From: Methylocystis sp. SC2
Lineage (GTDB): Bacteria; Pseudomonadota; Alphaproteobacteria; Rhizobiales; Beijerinckiaceae
Direction of reading: 5' to 3'
NCBI RefSeq assembly: GCF_000304315.1
Contig: NC_018485.1
Coordinates: forward strand, 2,202,501 to 2,266,500
DNA length: 64,000 nucleotides
The notes under the pieces were generated by a model. The model ran no database searches. It had not been told where the DNA came from and worked only from the letters and a program-made list of their open reading frames with translations. Below are positions 57,102-64,000 of this stretch, piece after piece (position 1 is the first letter of the stretch; the number at the start of each line of letters is the position of its first letter). The position numbers and the translations under genes are program-made.

Positions 57102-57677
57102 TCACTCGCGGGAGATTTCGACCAGGACTTCGTTGCGCCGGTTCCAGGGCGGCGTCCAGGGCGGGTCGTAGAAGACGTATTGCGGCGCGTCCTTGGGCGA
57201 GAGCCCCTGCTGCTTCAGATAATCGAGCAGCTTCGCCTGATTTTCGGCGAGGGCGTCGTCGCCGGCGAGTCCCGAGAAGCGGATCGCCGCCATGCGCTTG
57301 CCCGGCGCGGCGGCGAGTTTGACCTCTGCGCTGTTGGGCTTGGGCAGGCTCGCCATGTCGTATTCGGCGGGCATGGTGAAGCGCACTTTCCAATCACGGC
57401 CTTCCGGCGCCTGTCCGACGGGCGCGGTCATGGCGATTTTTTGCTGCGGGGAATTGTCGCCGAAAATATAACCGGCGAGGCGGCGGAAGCCTTCGCTGAT
57501 GGCTGCGCCGCGCTCGCCGGCGATCGTCGTCTCTGCGACGATCTGCGGCGCGTAGTCGCGAATTTCGATGGCCCCTGTCGAGGCGACCACCGAATATCGC
57601 GCATGCTCCACGTCGGAGTCCGCGCGTGCGGGGGCAACCGCGATCAGCCCGACGAGGATGGCAAGAAAGCGCCGCAT
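57102..57677 (-). CDS. Secreted SOUL/HBP-family haem-binding protein
   Basis: 191 residues from ATG 57675-57677 (MRRFLAILVGLIAVAPARAD, signal peptide about 1-19). SOUL domain: YSVVASTGAIEIRDYAPQIVAETTI, FRRLAGYIFGDNSPQQKIAMTAPV, and the end FYDPPWTPPWNRRNEVLVEI. Binds tetrapyrroles or related ligands; periplasmic here. Function in bacteria not settled. Confidence 0.92.
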   Translation of the reverse strand: MRRFLAILVGLIAVAPARADSDVEHARYSVVASTGAIEIRDYAPQIVAETTIAGERGAAISEGFRRLAGYIFGDNSPQQKIAMTAPVGQAPEGRDWKVRFTMPAEYDMASLPKPNSAEVKLAAAPGKRMAAIRFSGLAGDDALAENQAKLLDYLKQQGLSPKDAPQYVFYDPPWTPPWNRRNEVLVEISRE

Positions 57678-57772
57678 CTCCTGGGTCCTCTGTTGTGAAG
57701 AGGTAAGATGAGACGTGGCAGGGCGGCGAAACAGGCGGCAGGGCGCCAATGAGGGGCGGATTTTCGCCAGAC

Positions 57773-57798
57773 CAAAACCGCCGGAGCAACCCGGCGGT
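57773..57798 (-). terminator. Terminator of the DGQHR-like gene
   Basis: On the minus strand ACCGCCGG (57798-57791), loop GTTGCT, CCGGCGGT (57784-57777) followed by TTTTGG. An 8-bp perfect stem 20 bp after the stop of the gene at 57819. Confidence 0.85.
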
Positions 57799-57818
57799 CA
57801 ATGGCCTATTGCAGAACT

Positions 57819-58967
57819 TCAGGCTGCGACCTGATGGTGCACTCGCACAGTATGGAAGCCCGAATCATTGGGGTCCGTGAGAGCTGAGTAGACAGCGTAA
57901 GCTGTTTCCTTTGCGCCGCCGACCGCGAAAGCACCTTTCGGAGTATATTTGCCGGCTATGCCTTCCCAGCGTTTCCCACGCTCCCACTTAACGTTTCCTA
58001 AAGAAGCAGCCAATTGGCGCGCTTTCGCCTTGCGGTCAATCTCGTTCGGAATTTCGACGAGAGGATTGCCTACCGCTCCAAGCGCAGCCAAGATCGAAGG
58101 AGCGGCTGCAAGCTTGTTTTCGCGGTCTTCCATGGCGACGCCAATCACTTCCGTAAGAGCAGTGAACCAATCTACCGCAGCAGCTTCGACAGCACAGAGT
58201 TTCGCGTCATCGATTGGAACGGGTCGCGCTCCGTATTGAATTCCGTTGATGCCTTTCGCCAAGGTTACGCACGCTCCGCGCAAGGCCGTGATTGTTACGA
58301 CGTCAGTGTCCGTGGAGCGTAGCTGACGGCGCACCTTATTTACCCGGCCTTTAAAGAATGGCACGTGCCGCTCCACGTCACGGCAAACGCGCGTCAGAGG
58401 ATCGCGGGCGTCCATGCCAATACTCAACGCAGCGTTCGGGCGAACACCAAGCGTGTTGAGATCATGGAATGCTTGGCGCGCCCATAATTTGTCTCGCCCG
58501 TGGCAGAGATAGATCGCAACGAACTCGTTTTTCGTCTTGGGCTCGAGATTTGCTGCCTCGTGGCGCGCAGCGAGTTGAGTTTCACCGTCGATCGCGATGA
58601 GTTGCTCACCCCAGGGAATTTGAATGAAGCAGGTTCCGTCCGGTTGCTCGTCTACCTCCAACTGAGTCTCGCTGAAGAGGGTAATGGGAGGAGTGATCCC
58701 ATCCTCGCCGTTATGCAGTCCCACGATGTAGTCCGCATACGCAGACACGTTCTTTTTCTTTTGACCCTCGAAGAGGCGCTGAACGTCCTGGCGGATGTCG
58801 TAGAGGTCTTGCACCTCTTTCGAGGCATCCAGCTTCTTTTTGTCTTCGGTTGCGCGGGGATCGGGCGCGAGCTGAAAAAGCTGGGCAGCTTTGACTCGGC
58901 CAACGAATCGATTTTCGTCGACGCGAGTTCCCGCAATGATGTGACCATTGGTAGGGTTAAGCGGCAT
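57819..58967 (-). CDS. DndB/DGQHR-family-like protein, probably acquired
   Basis: 382 residues with clearly lower GC than its neighbours. Residues 124-140 (IAIDGETQLAARHEAAN) resemble the DGQHR core of DndB-like proteins (here DGETQ), followed by FVAIYLCHGRDKLWARQAFHDLNTLGVRPNAALSIG, like the DLNxxxxxP region, then NGIQYGARPVPID and a C-terminal KWERGKRWEGIAGKYTPKGAF. DndB regulates or protects in DNA phosphorothioation systems; stand-alone DGQHR proteins have unknown roles. No dnd genes or restriction partner are near. It has its own promoter with paired operators (59088-59144), leader and terminator, so it is a one-gene module. Confidence 0.6.
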   Translation of the reverse strand: MPLNPTNGHIIAGTRVDENRFVGRVKAAQLFQLAPDPRATEDKKKLDASKEVQDLYDIRQDVQRLFEGQKKKNVSAYADYIVGLHNGEDGITPPITLFSETQLEVDEQPDGTCFIQIPWGEQLIAIDGETQLAARHEAANLEPKTKNEFVAIYLCHGRDKLWARQAFHDLNTLGVRPNAALSIGMDARDPLTRVCRDVERHVPFFKGRVNKVRRQLRSTDTDVVTITALRGACVTLAKGINGIQYGARPVPIDDAKLCAVEAAAVDWFTALTEVIGVAMEDRENKLAAAPSILAALGAVGNPLVEIPNEIDRKAKARQLAASLGNVKWERGKRWEGIAGKYTPKGAFAVGGAKETAYAVYSALTDPNDSGFHTVRVHHQVAA

Positions 58968-58991
58968 ATCGGCATTCCTTGTTGCCTATGG

Positions 58992-59082
58992 ACAAATGCC
59001 GGTCCGCGCACCTATGCTGGGCTTGTCACCACTCAGCGGCATGTCCGCTGGACCGGAGCCCGAAGCGGAAACGCTTCGGGCT
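58992..59082 (+). ncRNA. Structured leader or small RNA with a terminator, opposite to the DGQHR-like gene
   Basis: Plus-strand fold: CCGGTCC (about 59000-59006) pairs with GGACCGG (59050-59056), enclosing hairpin CAGCGG-CATGT-CCGCTG (59034-59050 region). A perfect terminator follows at once: AGCCCGAAGCG (59057-59067), loop GAAA, CGCTTCGGGCT (59072-59082), with TTTTTCTTT. It could be a short plus-strand RNA ending at about 59090, or the 5-prime structured leader of the minus-strand mRNA. Which strand is transcribed cannot be told from sequence. Confidence 0.5.
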
Positions 59083-59087
59083 TTTTC

Positions 59088-59144
59088 TTTATGCCGAGCT
59101 TTGGTCTGCCTGTCAACTCGAGTTCGACATATTCATACTCGAGT
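59088..59144 (-). promoter_or_regulatory. Promoter with two palindromic operators for the DGQHR-like gene
   Basis: On the minus strand a -35 TTGACA (59116-59111) and -10 CATAAA (59093-59088) are spaced 17 bp. Overlapping the -35 is the palindrome AACTCGAGTT (59115-59124); a second, ACTCGAGT (59137-59144), is centred 21 bp away, two helical turns. This is what a dimeric repressor pair would use. Confidence 0.75.
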
Positions 59145-59234
59145 TATTGAATTTAGCAATACTGGCCACCTGAGTGGCTTACGAGCAGATTTATAAACGC
59201 GATATCGCCCAGTGCTTTGCCCCGAGATTCACCC

Positions 59235-61163
59235 TCACGGCCGCTCCTTCACCAGCTCCTCAACCACCCCCGGATCGGCCAGCGTCGAGGTGTCGCCGAG
59301 CGCGCCAAATTCCCCTTCGGCGATCTTGCGCAAGATGCGCCGCATGATCTTGCCGGAGCGCGTCTTGGGTAGGCCCGGCGCGAATTGCACGATATCGGGC
59401 GTTGCGATCGGCCCGATCTCATGGCGCACCCAATGCACCAGCTCCTTGCGCAGATGTTCGCTCGGCGTCACGCCCTGATTGAGCGTGACGAAGGCGTAGA
59501 TGCCCTGCCCCTTGATGTCGTGCGGATAGCCGACGACGGCGGCTTCCGACACTTTCTCATGCGCGACGAGCGCGCTCTCGACTTCCGCCGTGCCGAGGCG
59601 ATGGCCCGAGACATTGATGACGTCGTCGACACGGCCGGTGATCCAGTAATCGCCGTCAGAATCGCGCTTGGCGCCGTCGCCGGTGAAATATTTGCCCGGA
59701 AAAGCGGAGAAATAGGTCTGCGCGAAACGTTCGTGATCGCCATAGACGGTGCGCATCTGCCCCGGCCATGAATCCGAGATCACGAGCAAGCCTTCGCACG
59801 CGCCTTCGAGAACATTGCCGAGCGGATCGACGATTTCGGGCGCGACGCCGAAGAAGGGCCGCGTCGCCGAGCCGGGCTTCAGATCAATCGCGCCGGGCAA
59901 TGGCGAGATCAGCACGCCGCCCGTTTCCGTCTGCCACCATGTGTCGACGATCGGGCAGCGGCCCTCGCCGACGACGCGGTGATACCATTCCCAGGCTTCA
60001 GGATTGATCGGCTCGCCGACGGAGCCGAGCAGACGAAGCGACTTGCGGCTGGTCTTTTTCACCGGCGCTTCGCCTGCCGCCATCAGCGCGCGAATGGCGG
60101 TCGGCGCCGTGTAGAAAATATCGACCTTATGTTTGTCGACGATTTCCCAGAAGCGCGACACGCTCGGATAATTCGGCACGCCTTCGAACATCAGCGTCGT
60201 CGCGCCATTGGCGAGCGGCCCGTAGAGAATATAGCTGTGGCCGGTCACCCAGCCCACATCCGCCGTGCACCAATAGACGTCGCCCTCACGATAGTCGAAG
60301 ACGAGTTCATGAGTGAGCGATGTGTAAACGAGATAGCCGCCGGTCGTATGCAGCGCGCCCTTCGGCTTGCCGGTCGAGCCTGACGTATAGAGGATGAACA
60401 GCGGATCTTCCGCGTCCATCTCCGCATAGGGACAATCGGCGGAAACGCGCGCGGCTTCTTCCTCATAGCGGAAGTCGCGGCCGGGCTGCATGTCGATCTC
60501 GCCGCCGGTGCGCGTGACGACAATGACCGTCGTCGCGGAAACCTTGTCGAGCGCCGCGTCGACATTGGCTTTCAGCGGAATCTTCTTGCCGCCGCGCAGG
60601 CCTTCGTCGGCGGTGACGATGACCTTTGATTCAGCGTCCGCAATGCGCCCCGCGAGCGAGTCCGGCGAGAAGCCGCCGAACACCACCGAATGAACGGCGC
60701 CGATCCGCGCGCAGGCGAGCATGGCGAAAGCGGCCTCGGGAATCATCGGCAGATAGATGGTGACGCGGTCGCCTTTTTTGACGCCATGTTTCTTGAGCAC
60801 ATTGGCGAAGCGGCAGACTTGCTCATGCAGTTCGGCGTAAGTGATGTGGCGGCAAACGGAAGGATCGTCGCCCTCCCAGATGATCGCGGTTTGATGCGCG
60901 CGCGCCGGCAGATGCCGGTCGATGCAATTCATCGCGACATTGGTCGTGCCGTCCTCGAACCAGCGTATCGAGACATTATGCGTGTCGAAGCTCGTGCGCT
61001 TCACGTTCGAGAAGGGCGTGATCCAGTCGATGCGCTGCGCCTGCTCGGCCCAGAAGCCGTCCGGGTCTTTGATGGAGCGTTCGTAGAGCCGGCGATAGGC
61101 CTCTTGGTCGACGCGCGCGCGCTTTTTCCAGTCATCGGAGACGGGGTAGATTTTTTGCGACAT
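59235..61163 (-). CDS. acs: Acetyl-CoA synthetase
   Basis: 642 residues from ATG 61161-61163 ([12 protein letters not shown]), with GGAG 6 bases upstream; the frame continues through a repeat region upstream, but without a family match. AMP-binding motif [50 protein letters not shown] and the acetylatable lysine motif [10 protein letters not shown]. Activates acetate to acetyl-CoA. Feeds central metabolism and PHB. Confidence 0.98.
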   Translation of the reverse strand: MSQKIYPVSDDWKKRARVDQEAYRRLYERSIKDPDGFWAEQAQRIDWITPFSNVKRTSFDTHNVSIRWFEDGTTNVAMNCIDRHLPARAHQTAIIWEGDDPSVCRHITYAELHEQVCRFANVLKKHGVKKGDRVTIYLPMIPEAAFAMLACARIGAVHSVVFGGFSPDSLAGRIADAESKVIVTADEGLRGGKKIPLKANVDAALDKVSATTVIVVTRTGGEIDMQPGRDFRYEEEAARVSADCPYAEMDAEDPLFILYTSGSTGKPKGALHTTGGYLVYTSLTHELVFDYREGDVYWCTADVGWVTGHSYILYGPLANGATTLMFEGVPNYPSVSRFWEIVDKHKVDIFYTAPTAIRALMAAGEAPVKKTSRKSLRLLGSVGEPINPEAWEWYHRVVGEGRCPIVDTWWQTETGGVLISPLPGAIDLKPGSATRPFFGVAPEIVDPLGNVLEGACEGLLVISDSWPGQMRTVYGDHERFAQTYFSAFPGKYFTGDGAKRDSDGDYWITGRVDDVINVSGHRLGTAEVESALVAHEKVSEAAVVGYPHDIKGQGIYAFVTLNQGVTPSEHLRKELVHWVRHEIGPIATPDIVQFAPGLPKTRSGKIMRRILRKIAEGEFGALGDTSTLADPGVVEELVKERP

Positions 61164-61194
61164 TCGTTTCTCCATCGACGCATTCCGTAAACGC

Positions 61195-61245
61195 CCGCCC
61201 GTCATGGCCGGGCTTGTCCCGGCCATCCACGTCTTATGGCGACGC
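61195..61245. repeat. REP-like dispersed palindrome upstream of acs
   Basis: ATGGCCGGG-CTTGT-CCCGGCCAT at 61204-61226, followed by CCACGTCTT. This GTCATGGCCGGGCTTGTCCC class is a very common dispersed repeat in Bradyrhizobium-like and related genomes. It lies in the acs leader, about 35 bp before the start codon. Confidence 0.85.
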
Positions 61246-61300
61246 CAAGTGCGGGCATGACGCGGAAAGGGGACGCTTACCGGCACGGAATGGGGAGCGT

Positions 61301-61945
61301 TCATCCTTTGCGGGCGCGGGCGAGCTCCACATTATGCTGCATGCGCTGAACCATCAGCCGCATCAGGTAAAAGCCGAATTGCGGCGTCTGCGCCGCGAGC
61401 TGCAAGAGATCGTCATAGCGCACGCAGAGAAGCTCGACGTCGGTCGCGGCGACCGCGGTGGCGGTGCGGCGGTTTTCATTGGTGAACATGCCCATCTCGC
61501 CAAAAAGCGCGCCGGGCTTCAGCGTGACGTCGGGCTCGCGCAGATGGATTTCGCCCCGCACCAGGAGATAGGCTTCCTCGGACAGATCGCCGAGGCGATG
61601 CAGGACGAAGCCTTCGGAAAGCTTTATGGGCCGCATATAGGGACGCAGCCATTCGAAATCGAAATCCTCGGAGGCGGCGGCGCGAATGTCCTGGACAAGC
61701 CGCCGGATCTGCCGGAGCCGCACGATGTTGACCGGGACCAGAAAGGCGTTGAGGGCGAAGAGCGGGTAGAGACCCTTGAGAAAGAAGTAGGCGGCGAACA
61801 GCGCATTGGCGAGGATCGCCGCGATCCGCAGCGGAATCATGGTGTTCGACACATAAACGAACACGCTCGCCGCCGCGGCGAGATAGCCGATCGCTTCGAT
61901 GATCAAACCGTTCAGCGTCGTGGGCAGCGTGATGGGCAGCATCAT
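61301..61945 (-). CDS. Membrane-anchored cyclic-nucleotide-binding protein, Popeye-like layout
   Basis: 214 residues: three N-terminal membrane helices ([55 protein letters not shown]) and a C-terminal cNMP domain ([26 protein letters not shown] strands, [23 protein letters not shown] with the phosphate-binding cassette region). The three-helix-plus-cNMP order is that of Popeye proteins. Probably a cAMP or cGMP sensor in the inner membrane. A basic C-terminal tail follows. Confidence 0.82.
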   Translation of the reverse strand: MMLPITLPTTLNGLIIEAIGYLAAAASVFVYVSNTMIPLRIAAILANALFAAYFFLKGLYPLFALNAFLVPVNIVRLRQIRRLVQDIRAAASEDFDFEWLRPYMRPIKLSEGFVLHRLGDLSEEAYLLVRGEIHLREPDVTLKPGALFGEMGMFTNENRRTATAVAATDVELLCVRYDDLLQLAAQTPQFGFYLMRLMVQRMQHNVELARARKG

Positions 61946-62073
61946 GGCGAGATCGCTCGGACTTCAGCTTCGCCCAACACCTTTAGCAGAAGACTTTGTA
62001 ATAATGCGAGGGCCGGAACACGCGGCCGCTCCGGGCGTTTGCAAAGGTCTACGGACGTGGAGCAGGAAACGCC

Positions 62074-62589
62074 ATGACGCAGTCCGCCAGCATTCGTCCC
62101 GTCCGCGCCCGGGCTGCTTTTCCGACCGCCGCCGCGATCATTCTTGGCGTCGGGCTTGGCGTTTTCTTTGATGGAATCGTTCTTCATCAGCTGTTGCAAT
62201 GGCATCATCTGGTCAGCAACTGGAGCCCCGCCGCGACTGTCGAGGGCATGGAATTCAACACCTATTGGGACGGGATGTTGCACAGTTTCGCTTATGTCTG
62301 CGTCGGCGTGGGGCTGTTTTCTCTTTGGCGCGCCTCGCGCCGCGCCGGCGGCATGTGGTCCGGCCGGCGGCTGGCGGGCGCGCTGCTGATCGGCTGGGGC
62401 GGATTCAACCTCTACGACGGCGTCATCAACCACCTTGTCCTCGGCATTCATCATGTGAATGAACGAGTCGATCGCGCCCAGTGGCCGATCTATGACGCGG
62501 GCTTCATCATCTGGGGCGCCGCGATGTTGCTGGCCGGCGTTCTGCTGCTGCGCGGCGCGCGGCGGGAGACGGCGCCGCAGGAGGCTTGA
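62074..62589 (+). CDS. DUF2243 membrane protein
   Basis: 171 residues, four membrane helices. The DUF2243 pattern is GVGLGVFFDGIVLHQLLQWHHLVS, then SFAYVCVGVGLFSLWRA, NLYDGVINHLVLGIHHVNE with several histidines, and DAGFIIWGAAMLLAGVLLL. Function unknown; the conserved His and Asp pairs suggest metal or haem binding. Divergent from the cyclic-nucleotide gene. Confidence 0.9.
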   Translation: MTQSASIRPVRARAAFPTAAAIILGVGLGVFFDGIVLHQLLQWHHLVSNWSPAATVEGMEFNTYWDGMLHSFAYVCVGVGLFSLWRASRRAGGMWSGRRLAGALLIGWGGFNLYDGVINHLVLGIHHVNERVDRAQWPIYDAGFIIWGAAMLLAGVLLLRGARRETAPQEA

Positions 62590-62677
62590 GCCGCGCCTAG
62601 GTCCGTTTGGCGCTTTGCCCTTGCTGCGGCGATTTGGTAAAGGGCGCTAGACTTCCTCGCGCCACACCGAAAGAAAC

Positions 62678-63283
62678 ATGGACAAATTCACCACGCTGAC
62701 GGGCGTCGCGGCGCCGTTGCCGATCATGAACGTCGATACGGACATGATCATCCCGAAGCAGTATCTCAAAACCATCCAGCGCACCGGCCTCGGCAAGGGC
62801 CTGTTTTCGGAGATGCGCTATCGCGACGACGGTTCCGAGAATCCCGATTTTGTCCTGAATCAGCCGGCCTACCGCAACGCCCGCATCCTCGTCGCCGGCG
62901 ACAATTTCGGCTGCGGCTCGTCGCGCGAACACGCGCCCTGGGCGCTGCTCGACTTCGGAATCCGCTGCATCATTTCGACGAGCTTCGCCGATATTTTCTA
63001 TAATAATTGCTTCAAGAACGGGATCTTGCCGATCGCGGTCGGCGAGGCCGAGCTCGACAGGCTGATGGACGACGCCAAGCGCGGCGCGAACGCCACCCTG
63101 ACCGTCGACCTGACGGCGCAGGAGATTCGCGGGCCGGACGGCGGCGTGATCACATTCGACATCGATCCCTTTCGCAAGCACTGCCTGCTGAACGGTCTCG
63201 ACGACATTGGGCTGACTCTGCAGAAAGCCGACAAGATCGACGAGTATGAAAAGCAGGCTGCGGCGCAGCGCCCTTGGGCTTGA
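62678..63283 (+). CDS. leuD: 3-isopropylmalate dehydratase small subunit
   Basis: 201 residues. [33 protein letters not shown], the swivel-domain core [32 protein letters not shown] and NGILPI. Works with LeuC to isomerise isopropylmalate in leucine synthesis. leuC is not in the window. Confidence 0.97.
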   Translation: MDKFTTLTGVAAPLPIMNVDTDMIIPKQYLKTIQRTGLGKGLFSEMRYRDDGSENPDFVLNQPAYRNARILVAGDNFGCGSSREHAPWALLDFGIRCIISTSFADIFYNNCFKNGILPIAVGEAELDRLMDDAKRGANATLTVDLTAQEIRGPDGGVITFDIDPFRKHCLLNGLDDIGLTLQKADKIDEYEKQAAAQRPWA

Positions 63284-63415
63284 CCGCGACCCAGCGCCGC
63301 AGCGCGGCGCCGGGTTCATGTTTCCGAAGCGGCGCTTATGGGATAGAGCACCCCTGACGGGGCGGCGAGCGTCGCTTCCAACCGCTGAACGCCCAGAGCG
63401 ACGGACAAGGCGCGC

Positions 63416-64000
63416 TTGAGTTATCTTTCCGCCCTTTCCCTGCGTTTTCGCGCCGCCGGCCAGTCGCTGGCGCGGCTCGCCCAGGGCGTGAGCCGCTCGC
63501 GGAAGCCCGACGACATCGCCGAAGGCCAATGGCGTGACGCCGGCGCCCAAAGCTTAGGCGCCGATTCCGAGGAGGCGGCGCGCGACGCAAGCTTCTGGGG
63601 ACCCGCGCCGACGAACGAACAGGCCGAGCCGCCGGCCTTCGCGCCGGGCTCCGCCTATCGGGAACCCGCCGGATTCGACGGCCAGGGCCTGCTTTCGATC
63701 CACAATCTGGCGAAGTCCTATAAAGCGCGTCGCGTCGTCGAAGACGTGAGCCTGCATGTGGCGCGCGGCGAGGCGGTCGGGCTGCTGGGCCCCAACGGCG
63801 CCGGCAAGACCACGGTTTTTTATATGATCACCGGGCTGGTGAAGCCCGACAAGGGCGTCATCTCGCTCGACGGCTATGATGTGACGCCGCTGCCGATGTA
63901 TCGCCGCGCGCGGCTCGGAATCGGCTATCTGCCGCAGGAGGCGTCGGTGTTCCGGGGCCTCTCGGTCGAGGACAATATCCGCGCCGTGCTCGAGATCACG
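63416..64000 (+). CDS. lptB: LPS-export ABC transporter ATPase LptB, N-terminal part, cut by window edge
   Basis: 195 codons from a TTG at 63416, open to the end of the window. The first 95 or so residues are a Pro/Ala/Glu-rich extension, then [56 protein letters not shown] (Walker A) and [29 protein letters not shown] (Q-loop). Powers lipopolysaccharide extraction with LptFG. Rhizobial LptB often carries an N-terminal extension. The TTG start is inferred; a GTG at about 63488 is the next choice. The gap 63284-63415 shows nothing else. Confidence 0.9.
   Translation, partial: MSYLSALSLRFRAAGQSLARLAQGVSRSRKPDDIAEGQWRDAGAQSLGADSEEAARDASFWGPAPTNEQAEPPAFAPGSAYREPAGFDGQGLLSIHNLAKSYKARRVVEDVSLHVARGEAVGLLGPNGAGKTTVFYMITGLVKPDKGVISLDGYDVTPLPMYRRARLGIGYLPQEASVFRGLSVEDNIRAVLEIT

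Overview
The window is GC-rich, densely coded alphaproteobacterial chromosome, most likely from the order Hyphomicrobiales (Rhizobiales). The evidence is the hemE-hemJ-rho and mnmE-mnmG-rsmG-parA-parB neighbourhoods, two perfect parS sites, a Mic60-HemY pair, Omp25/RopB-type porins beginning ADLPSHKAPP, and a poly-3-hydroxybutyrate-type dehydrogenase/patatin pair. A methylotroph or methanotroph relative would fit the copper-buffering (bufferin-type) cluster, but no methane or methanol oxidation gene is present, so the genus is inference only.

Layout. 1-8.4 kb: end of a membrane protein, tRNA-Ser(GGA) with a mobile-element remnant just downstream, a BufA/BufB/BufC cluster, an MFS exporter, a secreted cupin, 3-hydroxybutyrate dehydrogenase with a patatin lipase, a peroxiredoxin-like protein and a LysR regulator. 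8.4-17.7 kb (minus strand): rhomboid protease, polysaccharide flippase, ileS carrying an in-frame repeat, ribF, a MaoC hydratase, a HAD phosphatase and a beta-carbonic anhydrase. 17.8-26.9 kb: a CitE-like lyase, Mic60 and HemY, then Smr, MltA, Tim44-like, FxsA, SecB, DnaQ, CoaE and Maf. 27.0-27.4 kb: an AT-rich gap next to hemE that is the best candidate for oriC. 27.4-38.1 kb: hemE, hemJ, rho, mnmE, mnmG, rsmG, parA and parB, with parS before mnmG and inside rsmG. 38.2-46.3 kb: a two-barrel outer-membrane protein, purL-bolA-grxD with three small secreted proteins sharing a C-terminal motif, then pdxA and rsmA (rsmA also carries an in-frame palindromic repeat). 46.3-55.9 kb (minus): DUF488, gmk, yicC, mltG, fabF, acpP, fabG and fabD, interrupted by an oppositely oriented porin. 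56-64 kb: a Tat-exported deaminase, small secreted and SOUL proteins, an isolated lower-GC DndB/DGQHR-like gene with its own promoter, paired operators and terminator, acs, a Popeye-like membrane cyclic-nucleotide protein, DUF2243, leuD and the start of lptB.

How it fits together. Most of the window is core replication, partitioning, translation, fatty-acid and envelope genes in their usual alphaproteobacterial order. The accessory signals are the copper cluster, the lone DGQHR module, the porins and several families of dispersed palindromic repeats. Two of those repeats lie in frame inside the translation genes ileS and rsmA, which resembles the Rickettsia palindromic elements. Best candidates for undescribed biology: the two intragenic repeats, the Omp25-OmpW double barrel, the DGQHR module with its structured leader, the GMxxD small secreted proteins, and the apparent bufA-bufB fusion.
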